NCBI GenBank assembly: GCA_013115135.1
Contig: JABANP010000289.1
Span: 1 to 64,000 of the forward strand
DNA from: Perkinsus olseni
Taxonomy: Eukaryota > Perkinsozoa > Perkinsida > Perkinsidae
DNA length: 64,000 nt
Direction: 5' to 3'
Below the pieces are notes generated by a model. That model was not told the DNA's origin, made no database searches, and saw nothing but the letters and a program-made list of their open reading frames with translations. A program made the translations under genes and the position numbers. Of the stretch, positions 43,834-55,270 are shown piece after piece (positions within the stretch are counted from its first letter, which is position 1; each line of letters starts with the position of its first letter).

Positions 43834-45024
43834 TCACGGGGCTGCAGTTGATTTCATGCTGGCAGCGAGCGCGTAGAATAGAGAGTCTTTATCCCACGGA
43901 AAGAGATCCTCCATTAAGCCGCTAATGCCGGCCTCTAGCGCGATACCGTAAATTCCGTAATTCTTGGCTAGCGTGACCTTCTCAGTGGCACGAGGTTGAG
44001 AGAAGAAGTATGCGCCGATTCCAGAGGAGAGGAAGATTGAACCATCTCCCTTAGGATCTCCACCGAAATCGTATATCGCGTTGGAGTATCCGATAGTTCC
44101 CGAATCGTAGGTTGCTACGGCGATGAGTGGTATCTGCAAATGATAATGAATCCGTCAGAACAGGAAGCACGATGAGGATGGAAAAGCTGAAGATCACACT
44201 CGGCAGTCACTGCGGATGTTATACAGCGGCACAGCGGTTACTCACAGTCAGGACGAGGGAGCTCAGATCAGCACCTGCCAAGGTGGCGTTGTGGAGGCTC
44301 TCCTCGGCATAACCATCCGTGTTGAACACTGGACCGGAGTCGTCGTCCACCGGCCAAATGGTGACGAAATTGATGTCTGCGATTTTTGCCAATCCACTGT
44401 TATTCACCCTGTGCCAGTCATCTGTAGAGAACCTAGCATAATTCGGCTTCATGGCGACACGCGCACGAGGCAGCTGCCGTGTGGTGCTTACGAAAAGGCC
44501 GAGTGAAGATTCAGCTCATTGATCGCTTCCAAGAGTTCTTTCAAGGAGACGGTGACGCCGGAGTCTGATGGCGCGAGAATCACTTGGAAACCGTCGACCG
44601 GATAGTCCTTGACGAACTCGCGGGCGCTTTCGTGGAAGGCCGCCTTGTCGAAAGATTTTTCGAAATACACGCCCAAGTTGGCCAGTATTCTCCCGCCTTT
44701 GGCTCCTACTTGCTGCTTCAGTGCCGCGAACCTGGCCTTGTCCCAGGGAGGCGAATCGGTCTTGATTTTGCTTTGCTCCACACTGTAACCGCCGAGCAAG
44801 AAGCTGCTCACACCTTTCCCGAGGAGGTAGTCGAAGTAATAGTCCCAGGTGTAGCTCGGGTCAGTGGGACATAAAGTGGACGTTTTGGCACAATAAGGGG
44901 CGTCCTTGATATACCACGGGTTGCCAATATCTTTGTAGAACTTAAGATGGCTGCTGGGGGCGTTCGACGGAGGCAAGGAGACGCCGAGGGTACATAGACA
45001 GAGGAGTTGTACGACGGTCCACAT
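43834..45024 (-). CDS. Secreted GH18 (chitinase)-like protein, paralogue A
   Basis: Three exons. Exon 1 from ATG 45024: signal peptide MWTVVQLLCLCTLGVS, then YTWDYYFDYLLGKGVSSFLL, GGRILANLGVYFEKSFDKAA and DYPVDGFQVILAPSDSG. Exon 2 (about 44240-44420): FSTDDWHRVNNSGLAKIADI-NFVTIWP. Exon 3 (43834-44139): GYSNAIYDFGGDPKGDGS, SQPRATEKVTLAKNYGIYGI and a terminal LFPWDKDSLFYALA. The layout matches a GH18 TIM barrel: beta-4 DGF, beta-6 NFVxIW, and the C-terminal K-x-x-x-A-x-x-x-G-x-x-G strand. But the catalytic D-x-x-D-x-D-x-E is not present (VDGFQVILAP), so chitin hydrolysis is unlikely; a lectin-like role is possible. Same intron positions as copies B and D. The family assignment rests on pattern, not on a search. 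Confidence 0.65.
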
Positions 45025-47176
45025 ATCACGCGCGGAGAGAACAACTGTGAAATGAAGATCAGACCATGACCGAACGGTTCTCTGATCTGAGTCCCACTTA
45101 GTGAGTGGCTGGGGACAGGAAGATACGCTACATGGGAGCAGCGTCATGCCTGTCCCCAGTCTCCGTGGCGCCGTGTCTTCGCCGGAGACTCTCCGGTCAC
45201 CATGCGTGTATTGTAACTTATAATCTATAAGTAGCGCCGTCTTGATCGGGAGTAGTCGTTTCATTCCGACTGTTATCGTAAAATAAATTCCGTTGGCAGC
45301 CTAGGCCTAGCGAGGGCGATAGTTCGGCCTGAGTGAGCGTGGCTCACCGAGTCGCTGATTATATCCCGAGGGGGACAGCAAACACCCCGCTCAGTATTTC
45401 CGACACGTACTTCACCTTCCTAAGGGCTCGCCATGGCCGAGTCGACGCCTTTGAGAGTCGACGCGTTGTTAATCTCGGTCGGGCTCGGCAACGCATCGAA
45501 AGTAACTTTTGAAACTTCCGGAAAGTTTCGATCAGCGACGAGAGTATTTCGATTCGGAACACTCTCGTCGCCGATCGGTGTTAGTGGGAGCGTTCGAGGC
45601 ACTACATCGCGGCGCTAGCACAAGTGTGTCTCCTAGGGACGTCACTACCTCCCCTATCCTTCAATACTCGTCCAACGTGTCACACGTTACGTGTGTCCGC
45701 GCATCTTGTTCCGGCTTTCGTTTGCCGCCTAGAGCTTCATTCAACTTCACCGAACTCGAGGAGCGCCAGGATTCAGGGCGCTCGTTGTCCCAGCTAACAG
45801 TAGTGACAAGACGCGGACTGTAGCTTAGCCTGACCGAGTTTGGCCTTGTGTCTATTTAGGATAAGTCACTCCGCGTGCACGAGTGTGAGCCTATTTTCCT
45901 TACTACTCGATGTGAGCGGCTAAGAATGGCTATCCTTACACCTTCGATTGTAGTTGCGCTGTCTCGCCATAAGCTGTGCTCCTTACACCCTTGCACGCAT
46001 ACGTTAAAGGCTTTCTGCGCCTCAAGGAAGCCTTCGAGGCCCGCAAAAGACGGCGAGCTTCTAATTCAGATCCTGAAGCTCGGGATTCGCACACGAGGGA
46101 GGCTGAGCATCACATCAGTATGTGTTGGTAAGTATGATACTATTCTGAGCGGAGCGCACGTGAGTCAGTCACGCTAGTCTAGCGTCGCTAGACTCCACAG
46201 GACGAGTTTCCAAAACGGCCTGTTCCGATGGCTGCCACTATCGACGCCCGATATCGGCATCGAACGTATTACGCATGGATCAGCTAGCAAGATTCCTCGC
46301 GATACCGTCACGAAATTCTCGTTGCTCCGCTGGGTTCCGGATCTCTTTGGCAAGGAGTTATGTATCTCGATGGTCGGCCGTCAATTCTTCAATTATCATT
46401 CTTCAGTTTTCTTCAGGCGGGAACTCGTGCTGTACTCTGGTTGACCGAACGTGATCGGCTCATCGCCTACAAGTAGGTCGGAGGGGTTTGGGCCCAGATC
46501 ATATACTCGCTGGCGCTGGACTTCATGAATTTTTGCTACTAGTCGTAATTCTCCATGAAGTCATAGTAGTCCACTAGAATGAAAGTCACTCCACTGCTTA
46601 GAGTGCTGAAGGTGTACTACACCTGGTGTAGAGACTCTCGTCTATGAAGGGGAAAAGTGAGGTATTCTCCTGTATCTTCTGGAGTCCGCAGAGGGCAATT
46701 ACCACTTCGTGAGGAGCCAATATCAAGTGACTATCATATCATTACTACACAGACTCCTTAAGTGCTCTCACGGTGGCATACCAGTACTGCTCCAGAAGAG
46801 TGTCGCCCGGGTCTTTACAGTCTGGATACATACAGGGTCTCTGCAGAGTCCGCCGGATAAAAGGCAGCTGGCAGCTGACATCGGGGTATACTATCCGAAC
46901 TCAACTCATCAGACTTCAAGTCTGAGACTTGACAGAACAGGTTCAGTTACGACTAAGAGAAATATAGTTTTGCCACCCACTAAGTTAGCCTGCCTTCGTC
47001 AGGCGGGGTAAAATGAAAATAATGATAACTGATCGCCACTGAAGGACCGCGCCGTACGCCAGCCAAGCAGTCGCTCGAAATAAAACATTCGCCACTCTGC
47101 AACTCTGAGATCTAGCGATTACGTACGAGAGGACCGGCATGGGCTCGCGTGAAAGTGCCACGAAGATGTGCTTCGA
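45025..47176. other. Intergenic region between GH18-like copies A and B
   Basis: About 2.1 kb without a recognised gene. Contains imperfect hairpins, for example GCGACGAGAGT...ACTCTCGTCGC with GATC ends (about 45530-45580), GACTTCATG...CATGAAGTC (about 46519-46565) and GAAACTT/AAGTTTC words. Frames are short on both strands. Confidence 0.4.
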
Positions 47177-48479
47177 TCAGAAATTTGTTGCCAGTGCGTG
47201 GAGTAAAGATCGCTCATCCCACGGATATAGGTCTGCCGACAAGAAGTGGTCACTTTCTTGTAGTGCAATGCCGCTGAGTCCATGCTTCTTCGCCACCGCG
47301 ATCTTGTCAATGGCCCGTGGTTGTGAGAAGAAGTAAAAGCCATCTCCAGGCGAGTATATGACCGAACCGTCCCCCTTGGGGTCTCCACCAAGGTCATAGA
47401 TTGCGTTAGAGTATCCGACATCCGAGGAGTCGTAAGTAGACCGTGCGAGGAGAGGTATCTGGAAAGGAGCGCGTTGGTGCTGCGGACTGAAATTTCCGAA
47501 TCATAGGGTTCCGCTAGTTTTCATCGTTCTCTAATAGAGAATCTCTATGAGTCATAGGCTATAACAGGGAACGCTGAAAACGTGTGGGGATGGCGGAGAA
47601 CGCCGCTTTCCGATATGGCTAGCGAAAATCCACTACTTACAGTCATGACAAGCGTGTTGATGTCCACGCCTGCCTGGGTGACGTTGCGGATAACCTCTTC
47701 AGCGAAACGATCTGTGTTGAAAGCCTGTACTTGATCAGGGTAGTACGGCCATATAATGACGAAGTTGGTGTCGGCTATCTTCCCCAATCCATTCTCACTA
47801 ACTTTCTCCCAGTCATCAGTCGAAAACCTAACATAAATCTTCGAAAAACGAGCACACCCCAACGCAGAATCTGGCCGGGAGGATCATCGTCGAGCGCGGA
47901 GGTTACAACTCCAATAGAGGCTCACCAGAGTGACGAATGCAAGCGCAGTTCCTTGATAGCCTTGAAGGCCTCTTTAAGAGGTGGAATAACATCGGAGTCC
48001 CAGAATGGAACTTTCAACTGAAAGCCGTCCACGCGGTAGTCCTCGGTAAACTTGGCAGCGCTCTCGAGGAAGGCTGTCTTGTCGAAGCTTTTGTCGCCAT
48101 ATACTCCCAAGTCGGCCAGTATCCTCCCGCCAACAGCATCCACCCGTCTCCTCAGCTCGTTGAACCCAGTCTTTTTCCAGGGAGGGTAGAACTCGGGGTC
48201 TACGGCAATTCTGCTTTTTCTGATGGCGTATCCTCCGAGCACGAAACTTCTCACATCAACGTCGGTAAGGTAATCGAAATAGTAGTCCCAAGTGTAATTC
48301 GCTTCACTGGGGCATAGTGTAGAGTTGAAGCAAATAGGGACTTCTTTTAAGTGCCATGGGTATTTGATTACCTTGTAGAGCTCCGGATGATCGTGAATGG
48401 GGGCAGTAAACTCAGATGGTCCCTGAGAAGTAGCCACGCCGAGGGAGCACAGAAACAGGAGCTGCACGATGGTCCACAT
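47177..48479 (-). CDS. Secreted GH18 (chitinase)-like protein, paralogue B
   Basis: Starts at ATG 48479 with signal peptide MWTIVQLLFLCSLGVATS. Exon 1 gives NYTWDYYFDYLTDVDVRSFV, GGRILADLGVYGDKSFDKTA and DYRVDGFQLKVPFWDSD. Exon 2 (about 47640-47840): VRFSTDDWEKVSENGLGKIA, NFVIIWPYYPDQ, ending TLVMTV at a GTAAGT donor. Exon 3: GYSNAIYDLGGDPKGDGSV, SQPRAIDKIAVAKKHGLSGI, LYPWDERSLLHALATNF, TGA at 47177-47179. As in A, the catalytic acid motif is absent. Between exons 1 and 2 is a short intron. Confidence 0.65.
47527..47547. repeat. Forward-inverted-forward micro-repeat TTCTCTA
   Basis: TTCTCTA, A, TAGAGAA, then TCTCTA again, inside an intron of GH18-like copy B. Same alternating design as the larger palindromes. 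Confidence 0.7.
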
Positions 48480-49435
48480 GCGTTACGAGGAGTGTAAAAC
48501 TGTTGATCACAGATCAGACCGCCAAACAGGTTATCTAGGGCGAGGATATATGGGCCAGCAGGCGCTTAGCACAGCATACCGTATGCTGAAGCGCTCGTCG
48601 AGGCTGCGTGGTACAATGAAAATTTTTCATTGTATGCTGCATACGGTCCTCAGGGGCGCTGTCTCCTGGATGTTTGGGACGTCATGGAGCTTGGCTCCAT
48701 GTCTCTCTTCCGTGACGCATGAAGAAGACAGACTGGCCTTAAGGGCTAGATACTCCCGTGTCTGTTTTACCAGGGTTTGCAGCTCGCTTGTATTTCGATG
48801 TTGGAGAACGCGAAAGTCCTTGAAAGAAGGAATCTTGCAAACTCTGCGACGCAGAGCATATTTCTCTTTGCAACTTCTCAAGCCGGGGACAATAGGTCAT
48901 CCGATCATCATGATCCGACGTCTGGAACCCCGGGTCTCGAGCCTATCACAAGCTCCAATTCAGGCGGATGAAGTCCTCTCTTTCCTGGGGAGAGTAAGTC
49001 CGTAAGGATGGGCTCGTTGCCGGCCTTGAATCAAGCTGCTTTATCGTGCTAGGTGAGCATGGAATCCATGCCATGGATGCTAAACTCAGGCTTATCTGTT
49101 AAGACGAGCCGCATGATGCGTCACGCATCCATCGCGCGGGTCACGTAGGCCTGTCCCGGGGACAGCGCCCCATGTATGCTCCACTCTGGAGGCTCCACTA
49201 TCTTCCCATACGAGGCTTCTGGGCTTCCGATACTGAACTCTTTTCGTTGCTGGTTTGTGTTATATTTTATATGTTACTCTCCTCGCTATATGTTCCATTG
49301 TAGACTGCAGTGGAACAGATTAGATCTGATCACGTCCATCGGCATTCGAGTGAAAGCCATACAGCGTGGAGAGATTACGGTTCGGGATATTATGAGGAAA
49401 CCGCAACAATGACTGTTGAACGATGCCAAGGGTAT
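48480..49435. other. Intergenic region between copies B and C
   Basis: No recognised gene. Palindromes include TACAATGAAAAA/TTTTTCATTGTA (about 48612-48636), CAGCATAC..GTATGCTG pairs and CATGGAGC...GCTCCATG (about 48684-48702). Confidence 0.4.
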
Positions 49436-49645
49436 TTAGATAGTGAGGTAGTGGAAGAAAAAGTCCGAAGTATATTCAGTAACGGGGCAGGTTCCCTTAG
49501 CTGTGTAACTTCTAGGCTCTTCCAGGTGGCTCCACGTGTACCTGATCTCTTTGTAGAACTTCAAGTCGTGACCGGGAGAGGGGGACGGTGAAACCGAAGA
49601 AATGACCAAGTCGAAGAGACTGACGAGCTGGAAGGTCGCCCGCAT
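49436..49645 (-). pseudogene. Truncated GH18-like paralogue C
   Basis: Only the N-terminal part of the family remains: a hydrophobic leader (MRATFQLVSLFDLVISS), GHDLKFYKEIRYTWSHLEEP and YTSDFFFHYLTI, which parallels HLKFYKDIGNPWYIKDAP and YTWDYYFDYLL in copy A. A stop follows directly. Downstream family blocks (VDGF, STDDW, GYSNAIYD) are missing in the next 1.5 kb. A relic or a very short secreted protein. Confidence 0.7.
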
Positions 49646-50392
49646 GTGATACGGAGAGTATAGAACTGTTGGGTGCAGGTGAGATCACTCGCCGTCCCAG
49701 AGGGTCGTCGCCGTGAAAATCAAATGATTCGATGAGCTCTCAGAGTTGCCGCGTACATGAAGCTAAAGTACTTCCCAGCAAGCGCCTGGCGCTTAGCGCC
49801 ACGTCCGTCCCTATTGTTCCGAGGCACCGCTTGAGCCATCAGTGACGACAGTCGTCAAACGACTCACCAAGTGGGGTGGCTGGGTCCTAGTGCAACGACG
49901 CACGTCGCCGCCGAAAATCAAAGTGCCCCAAGAAAAAAACCGATTATAGATATCTATGTGTAGGACTCGTACACAAATTTTCAAGGCCATATTCGCATGC
50001 TGTGGCTCACACTATCTGTCAAAAATTCAAGCCGTGATTTTTGCACTTCAGTGGAGTTTACACGGGGCAGACGGCCGAAAATGCCTTTAGGGCCGCAACA
50101 ATGGTTCGGTGTCGAAGTTCGCGAGCTTTCCGGAGCAAGAAGTAATCACAATACAAGTCCTTCATCGATTGGCATTCACTAAACGGCCTTTGACAAACGC
50201 TTGTAGTACGTGACATTTCCCAACGGGATAATCCCGCGACGGCATTTCTGAATTTTATATCTCCTGCATTGAATGAGCCGCCGAGGAAATTTCCGTAGCA
50301 TCCGAGGTTCAGGAAGCCTCCCGAACGACGTGGCCCAAGGAAGGAGGCCCTATTTTACCACACTGGTGAAGCGGCTTCACGTGGTATAATAG

Positions 50393-50421
50393 CTGATGGC
50401 TTACTAGTAGTAAGCCATCAG
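50393..50421. repeat. Palindrome, 13-bp arms around AGT
   Basis: CTGATGGCTTACT, AGT, AGTAAGCCATCAG. A shorter inverted copy of the inner word (GTAAGTTAC) follows at once, again alternating orientation. Confidence 0.95.
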
Positions 50422-50633
50422 GTAAGTTACCAGGGCCTGCTCGACTTATTGATCCGAAAGACCAACGGGCGTTGTCAAGACGAGTCTTAGACGACAGTGT
50501 CACCATGTGACCGCAGCGGTATCTTTGGCACGGCACACCCCAGTTTAAGAACTCCTTGGCTAGGAGTTCTAGCAAACGAGGTCCTCTCACTACGCTAGAT
50601 GCCGCGGTATGAGATCTGCGGTTCTCGTAGAGG

Positions 50634-50654
50634 GCCACCTTTACTAAAGGTGGC
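50634..50654. repeat. Palindrome, 9-bp arms around ACT
   Basis: GCCACCTTT, ACT, AAAGGTGGC. Same axis type as the 24134 and 40898 palindromes. Confidence 0.95.
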
Positions 50655-50722
50655 TTCCAGTAGCGGGTTTTTGCGATGTCGGTTAGGTTCTCGCGAATCG
50701 CGAAAGCGTCTAATACGCTGCG

Positions 50723-50750
50723 TATTTCGTATTTCGTATTTCGTATTTCG
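50723..50750. repeat. TATTTCG x4 microsatellite
   Basis: Four perfect head-to-tail copies of the 7-mer TATTTCG. Confidence 0.95.
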
Positions 50751-51692
50751 TGGTAAGCACCATTTCACGGTATCGAGGTGCATCAGATGCACTGCATCTC
50801 CATTGAGGACCTCAATCCGAGACTCGGTCAAACGAGATTCTCGGTTCTCGCTCGTTCTCGGACCCGAGACCGAAACGAGACGAGAGCTCTCCTTCACAAC
50901 CGAGAACGAGACGAGAAATGGCGGGTTATCTCGTTCTCGCATGCAGTGGTATATGTTTCGTGTGAATTACTTCACGGAATCTCGATGTGATAAGTCGAGA
51001 GTCTAAAAAATCGTCCACATGAGCATCTTCGGTTATGACTGATACCTGAAGAGGGTTCGTTGCGGTATGGAGCCGTTAGTTGTGGTCTCGGAGGGGCATG
51101 CGAGTTCTAGCAGAGCGAATGTACCACAGTAATTTTGATGGGGTCATGCACCCGCACACCACTGGGACTCTCTAACTGCGCTAATTGATTTCACGAAGGT
51201 CTGAATCACAGAATCTACGTCCGTTTGCCCGCCGGAGTAACTGAGACCGAGAACCGAGAACGAGAATCATGATCGGGGCCGCGAGAAAGGACCGAGCGAG
51301 AAAGATAAACTTCCGACAAGAACCGAACGAGACGAGAATCGATCTTGAGCTGTTTCCGCAGGTCTGATTGAGGTCGGACGCGGCGCGAACCAAGTTGGCG
51401 CCATCAACGGCCTGTCAACTTCCGCTCCATGGATTCTCTCGAACGGTTCGAGTCGAACTACGAAAACCACACACTTTGAAGCGTTCTGCACATTTACCAA
51501 CTCAACTTCGAAAGAGACGAAACAGACCTGATTGAAAGATATCTCTCTGATCGGTGAGAGAAGTCCTCCCCTTCAACTTCCTAAGAGGTTTCGGTGGCAT
51601 TGGTCAACAGGGATGCTGAGAACGCCTTCATCGAAGAGCAGTCGCGCCTCCCTGTCGTCAGAGAATTGACCACAGAAAGTGTCAGATGTTCG

Positions 51693-53026
51693 TCACGAAC
51701 TGTTACAGTTCGTGGCCAGAGCGTAAAAAAGAGAATCAGGGTCGAAAAAATACAAGTCTTGAATATCATTTCCAGCGTCGCCACCTCTCAGCTGAATACC
51801 GTGAAGCCCGTGTTTCCTCGCCAATGCGATCTTCTCGATGGCACGAGGTTGCGAGAAGAAGTAATAAAGGCCGTAAGGCGAGTCCATGACTGAGCCGTTC
51901 CCTTTGGGGTCTCCACCGAGGTCATATATTGCATTAGAGTATCCCTCACCCGGCGGCATGTAGAGAGGTATCTAATAGGGAACCCGTCGATTTCGTTTGC
52001 TGTAGATAATTCAACCAACGTACAGAACGCTTCGCGAGCGAAGCGATAGCTCGGTCATCCTCGTGGACGAAGGATGACGAGCAGTAGAAGATTGTGACGA
52101 CTTACTTCCAAGGCAAGCTTGTCCCGGCTCACCCCAGCCAGGGTGGCGTTCTCGATGGCCTTTTCAGCGAAAGCGTTGGTGTTGAAAACAGCGTTATCGT
52201 CGTCAGTTTCCGGCCAGAGGACAACGAAGTTGAGATCGGCGACACTTCCCAGTCCACTTTCACGCACACTTTTCCAATCTGTAGGTGCGAACCTGGCAAC
52301 CCATTACCTCCGTGCAATCGCGCGAGCGGGGTGTCGAGTACACGAGTACTCGAGTACGCGAGTACACGAGGCTGCCAGCCTCAGGCTGAAGTGCCAAACG
52401 AACGCGACAATACGACCAATCGTTTGAGATGCTTTAAGTTGAGATCTTCGCTGTGAGATCAACAGCGAATGTGAGACTCACCAGAATGCGGATTCCATCC
52501 CCAGCTCCTTGATGTCCTCGAGAAGCTCTTTCAGTGGCTTTGCGCCATCCAAGCCCCAGAACGGCCAACTCACACGGAAACCGTCGACGGGATAGTCTTT
52601 GGTGAATTTGGCAACGCTCTCGTGGAAGGTTGCCTTGTCGAAGGCTTTGTCTTTATAGCTACCCAGCTCAGCAAGTACTTTTCCGCCCATCGCCCGCACT
52701 CGCTTGCTCAGAGCGGCGAACCGGCCCTTATCCCACTGGGGATAGAACGGAACTTCCTGCACTATCTTGCTTCTGCTGACCACGTAACCACCGAGCAGGA
52801 AACTTCTGACACCTTTGTTCAGTAAGTAGTCGAAGTAATAGTCCCAAGTGTAGTTGGCTTTCTCGGGACATAGAGTGGAGTTGCCGCATTCGGGGACCTC
52901 TTTGATCGCCCATGGAAATTGGACCTCCTTGTAGAACTCCACGTGACCATCGGCGATCGCCCGTCCGCTCAAAGAGAGGACTAAACCGAGAGTGCATAGA
53001 CTGAAGAAGTGCACGGAGGTTGACAT
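51693..53026 (-). CDS. Secreted GH18 (chitinase)-like protein, paralogue D
   Basis: ATG 53026 with signal peptide (VHFFSLCTLGLVLSLSG). Exon 1: NYTWDYYFDYLLNKGVRSFL, GGKVLAELGSYKDKAFDKAT, DYPVDGFRVSWPFWGLD. Exon 2 (about 52110-52300): RFAPTDWKSVRESGLGSVAD, LNFVVLWPETDDDNAVF, ending LALEV at GTAAGT. Exon 3 (51693-51970): GYSNAIYDLGGDPKGNGS, SQPRAIEKIALARKHGLHGI, DLYFFDPDSLFYALATN, stop at 51693. Same three-exon structure as A and B; the catalytic Glu motif is missing here too. A GAGTAC microsatellite sits in the first intron. Cluster of four copies on one strand over 9.2 kb. Confidence 0.65.
52335..52370. repeat. CGAGTAC(A/T/G)(C) microsatellite
   Basis: Five near-copies of an 8-mer of the form CGAGTACN inside the first intron of GH18-like copy D. 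Confidence 0.85.
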
Positions 53027-55270
53027 GTGGAGCAGCAGATGGAAAAGCTATGGATGCATTGCGAGGGGCGGAGCTTTGGGGGCGATGTTGCCATGTGAGT
53101 TTTTTAAGTCGTTTGAAACGACTTGAAAAAATCAACGAAACGACTCGTTTCGTACAACGGGATCCGTAGCCTGTGGATTCCAGGCAGAACGCATTGCCAA
53201 AGAGTGTGAACAACGGCGAAGATGGCTGAAATCACTGAGACCACGCGGAAAGCTCAGAATCAGTGCGCACTGAGAGGCGAAAGCGAGCTATCGCGAGCAT
53301 CTTGTAATGGAACGATGGCGTGACGTGACGCGCGCGTACCCCGCAGCCATGGGGGTTCCACAGCTACCCCGTGCGTCCATCGACTCTTTAGGTTGGCAAA
53401 TCGCATTCGACTACTCCGTCTTGCAGTGATGATGCTGCCATTTCTCACATGCAGAGGCGCACGAAAGCTAGTGGCTCCTCTAGCCTAGAGCTCAGCTGAA
53501 TCAAGCTAAGCTAGTGTGTACGCGTTCAAGCTGGTGAACTACGTCACGTTGGGGCGGCGCCATCAAGTTGATCGTGGTCCGACCTGGGCCTGGGCCACCT
53601 AGGGCGAGCCCATCGCCAGCGGGATCGCGACTCCCAATGCGAGAGGTGCCTTCGAACGAAGTTGGGCGTACTGTTGGGTATTCAGAACGAAAAAAGTCTT
53701 CGGGAGACTCAATCATCCTCTCTTGACGGATAATCTCAGTATGCTAACCTTACTATGGTAACCACAGTATGGTTGACCATCCCGACAAATTCGTGTGCCG
53801 GTTCGCCACATAATATCACAATCCATTAAGAATCTTCTACTTTCTTTGATCGACGATTCTAGTCCCGTACATCGGTTTTCTCAGGCAAAAGCTGAGGTCC
53901 AAATCCACCGCAAATTCGAAACAAAGCTAGATCCCAAATTCTGTCGGTCAGGAGCTAAGTGAAAGTTTTGTCGTAGCTGCTCATTAAGCTGAGATCATCA
54001 CCATTCATCGTTCTTGAAACTGAGTAAAATGCTGTCGTTCTAAAAGTGGAATTCAGTCTGGATTCCATTTTGTGAGCTGATCGAACCATCGCTTGGAACT
54101 TCGGAAATAGAAAGTTGAATTGTCATGTGGCAGAATCTGAATGTTGCGTTCCCAAAATGAGACTGGGAATTGTAATTGGTCAGTCGCCGGGAATTATGTC
54201 CTCTGACCTGCCTGAACGAGGCGAAGGCTCCGGACCAGATCATCTGCCAGAGCCTCTGGGAGATGATGCTCAGCCGTTCGTAAGTCCACAGCATTGAGTT
54301 CACTGTGATTCATAGTTGGTCCTAGTTGGCCATTCAGTGGCGACTGGCGCGTGGAGTAGTTCTTGGCCTCAAGCTTGGAGGCGTTCAGTAGGATTCACGA
54401 GTAGGGTTCACTCAGGATTCAGTAGTTCTAAGGACTCTTCTAGTATCAGGATACTAGATCATCGACCAATTAGTCAATATCTACCTGCATCACAGTTGTT
54501 TTAATTCAGGGTTATCTTCAACTCTTTGATCTTCTGCTTCCTTTGGTCGTCCGCTCCTTATCATCTAATATGCTACCTGTACCTCTTCTATCACTAGGGC
54601 GTCGCGTTCAACATGGAGACAGTTCAACCATGCGGACGAACTAGCTCGTCACAACCGACCAGAGTCTCAAGATGGTCCCGCAGAGTGTCACTGAAGTGAC
54701 TGGCTACTACGATCCCGTCAAAGAAATTGTCCAGAGAGCATTTGGAAACATTACCTGCCGAGTAATGATGAGCCGATGGCATCACGATACTGCAGATTTG
54801 TTGTTAATTCGGATGATACGGCTCGTATCAAGGTCGTAATACGACCTCATAATACGGGGGGACTGGAAATACTCACCGAGGTTCGCAAAAAATTCACGTT
54901 GGGAAGATTTTTCCCTGGTCAATTGTAGTTTTTCGCTTTTGATCTCATTTATATCGCACCTACAGCTGCGTATCTGCGCAGCCAGGTAGAGTTTGCGGGG
55001 GTACTTCGCGGATTACGTTATTGAAGGTTATCTCATATAAATATTATCATGCGAATGGTCAGAGACAAGTCACCAGAAGATCTGTCACAAGAGCGCCAAG
55101 AAATAAGGGAGGGGACGTTTTGGAACTCAGACCAATTTTTGGGCGAGCGAGAATATAACATGCGCGGCTGCTATTGCGCAGGATGCGAATCGGGCGCGCG
55201 CGTCTTTTTGCCAGCGGAGCGATCGAGTTGAGAATTGAGCGATCATTTTCTTTGCCATGGTTTGTTGATA
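53027..55270. other. Intergenic region upstream of copy D and of the hydrolase duplication
   Basis: No gene recognised in about 2.2 kb. Small inverted words occur (AACCATACTGTGGTT-like at about 53752-53773; TTTTTTAAGTCGTTTGAAACGACTT near 53100, where GTCGTTTGAAACGAC is a palindrome). Would contain both the copy D promoter and that of the plus-strand hydrolase gene. Confidence 0.4.

Larger units (their letters stand above)
49646..51692. other. Intergenic region between copies C and D
   Basis: No gene recognised. Holds the fold-backs at 50393-50421 and 50634-50654, the TATTTCG microsatellite, and two clusters of CGAGAACGAGAC-type words in opposite orientation (about 50815-50940 and 51235-51345). 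Confidence 0.45.
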
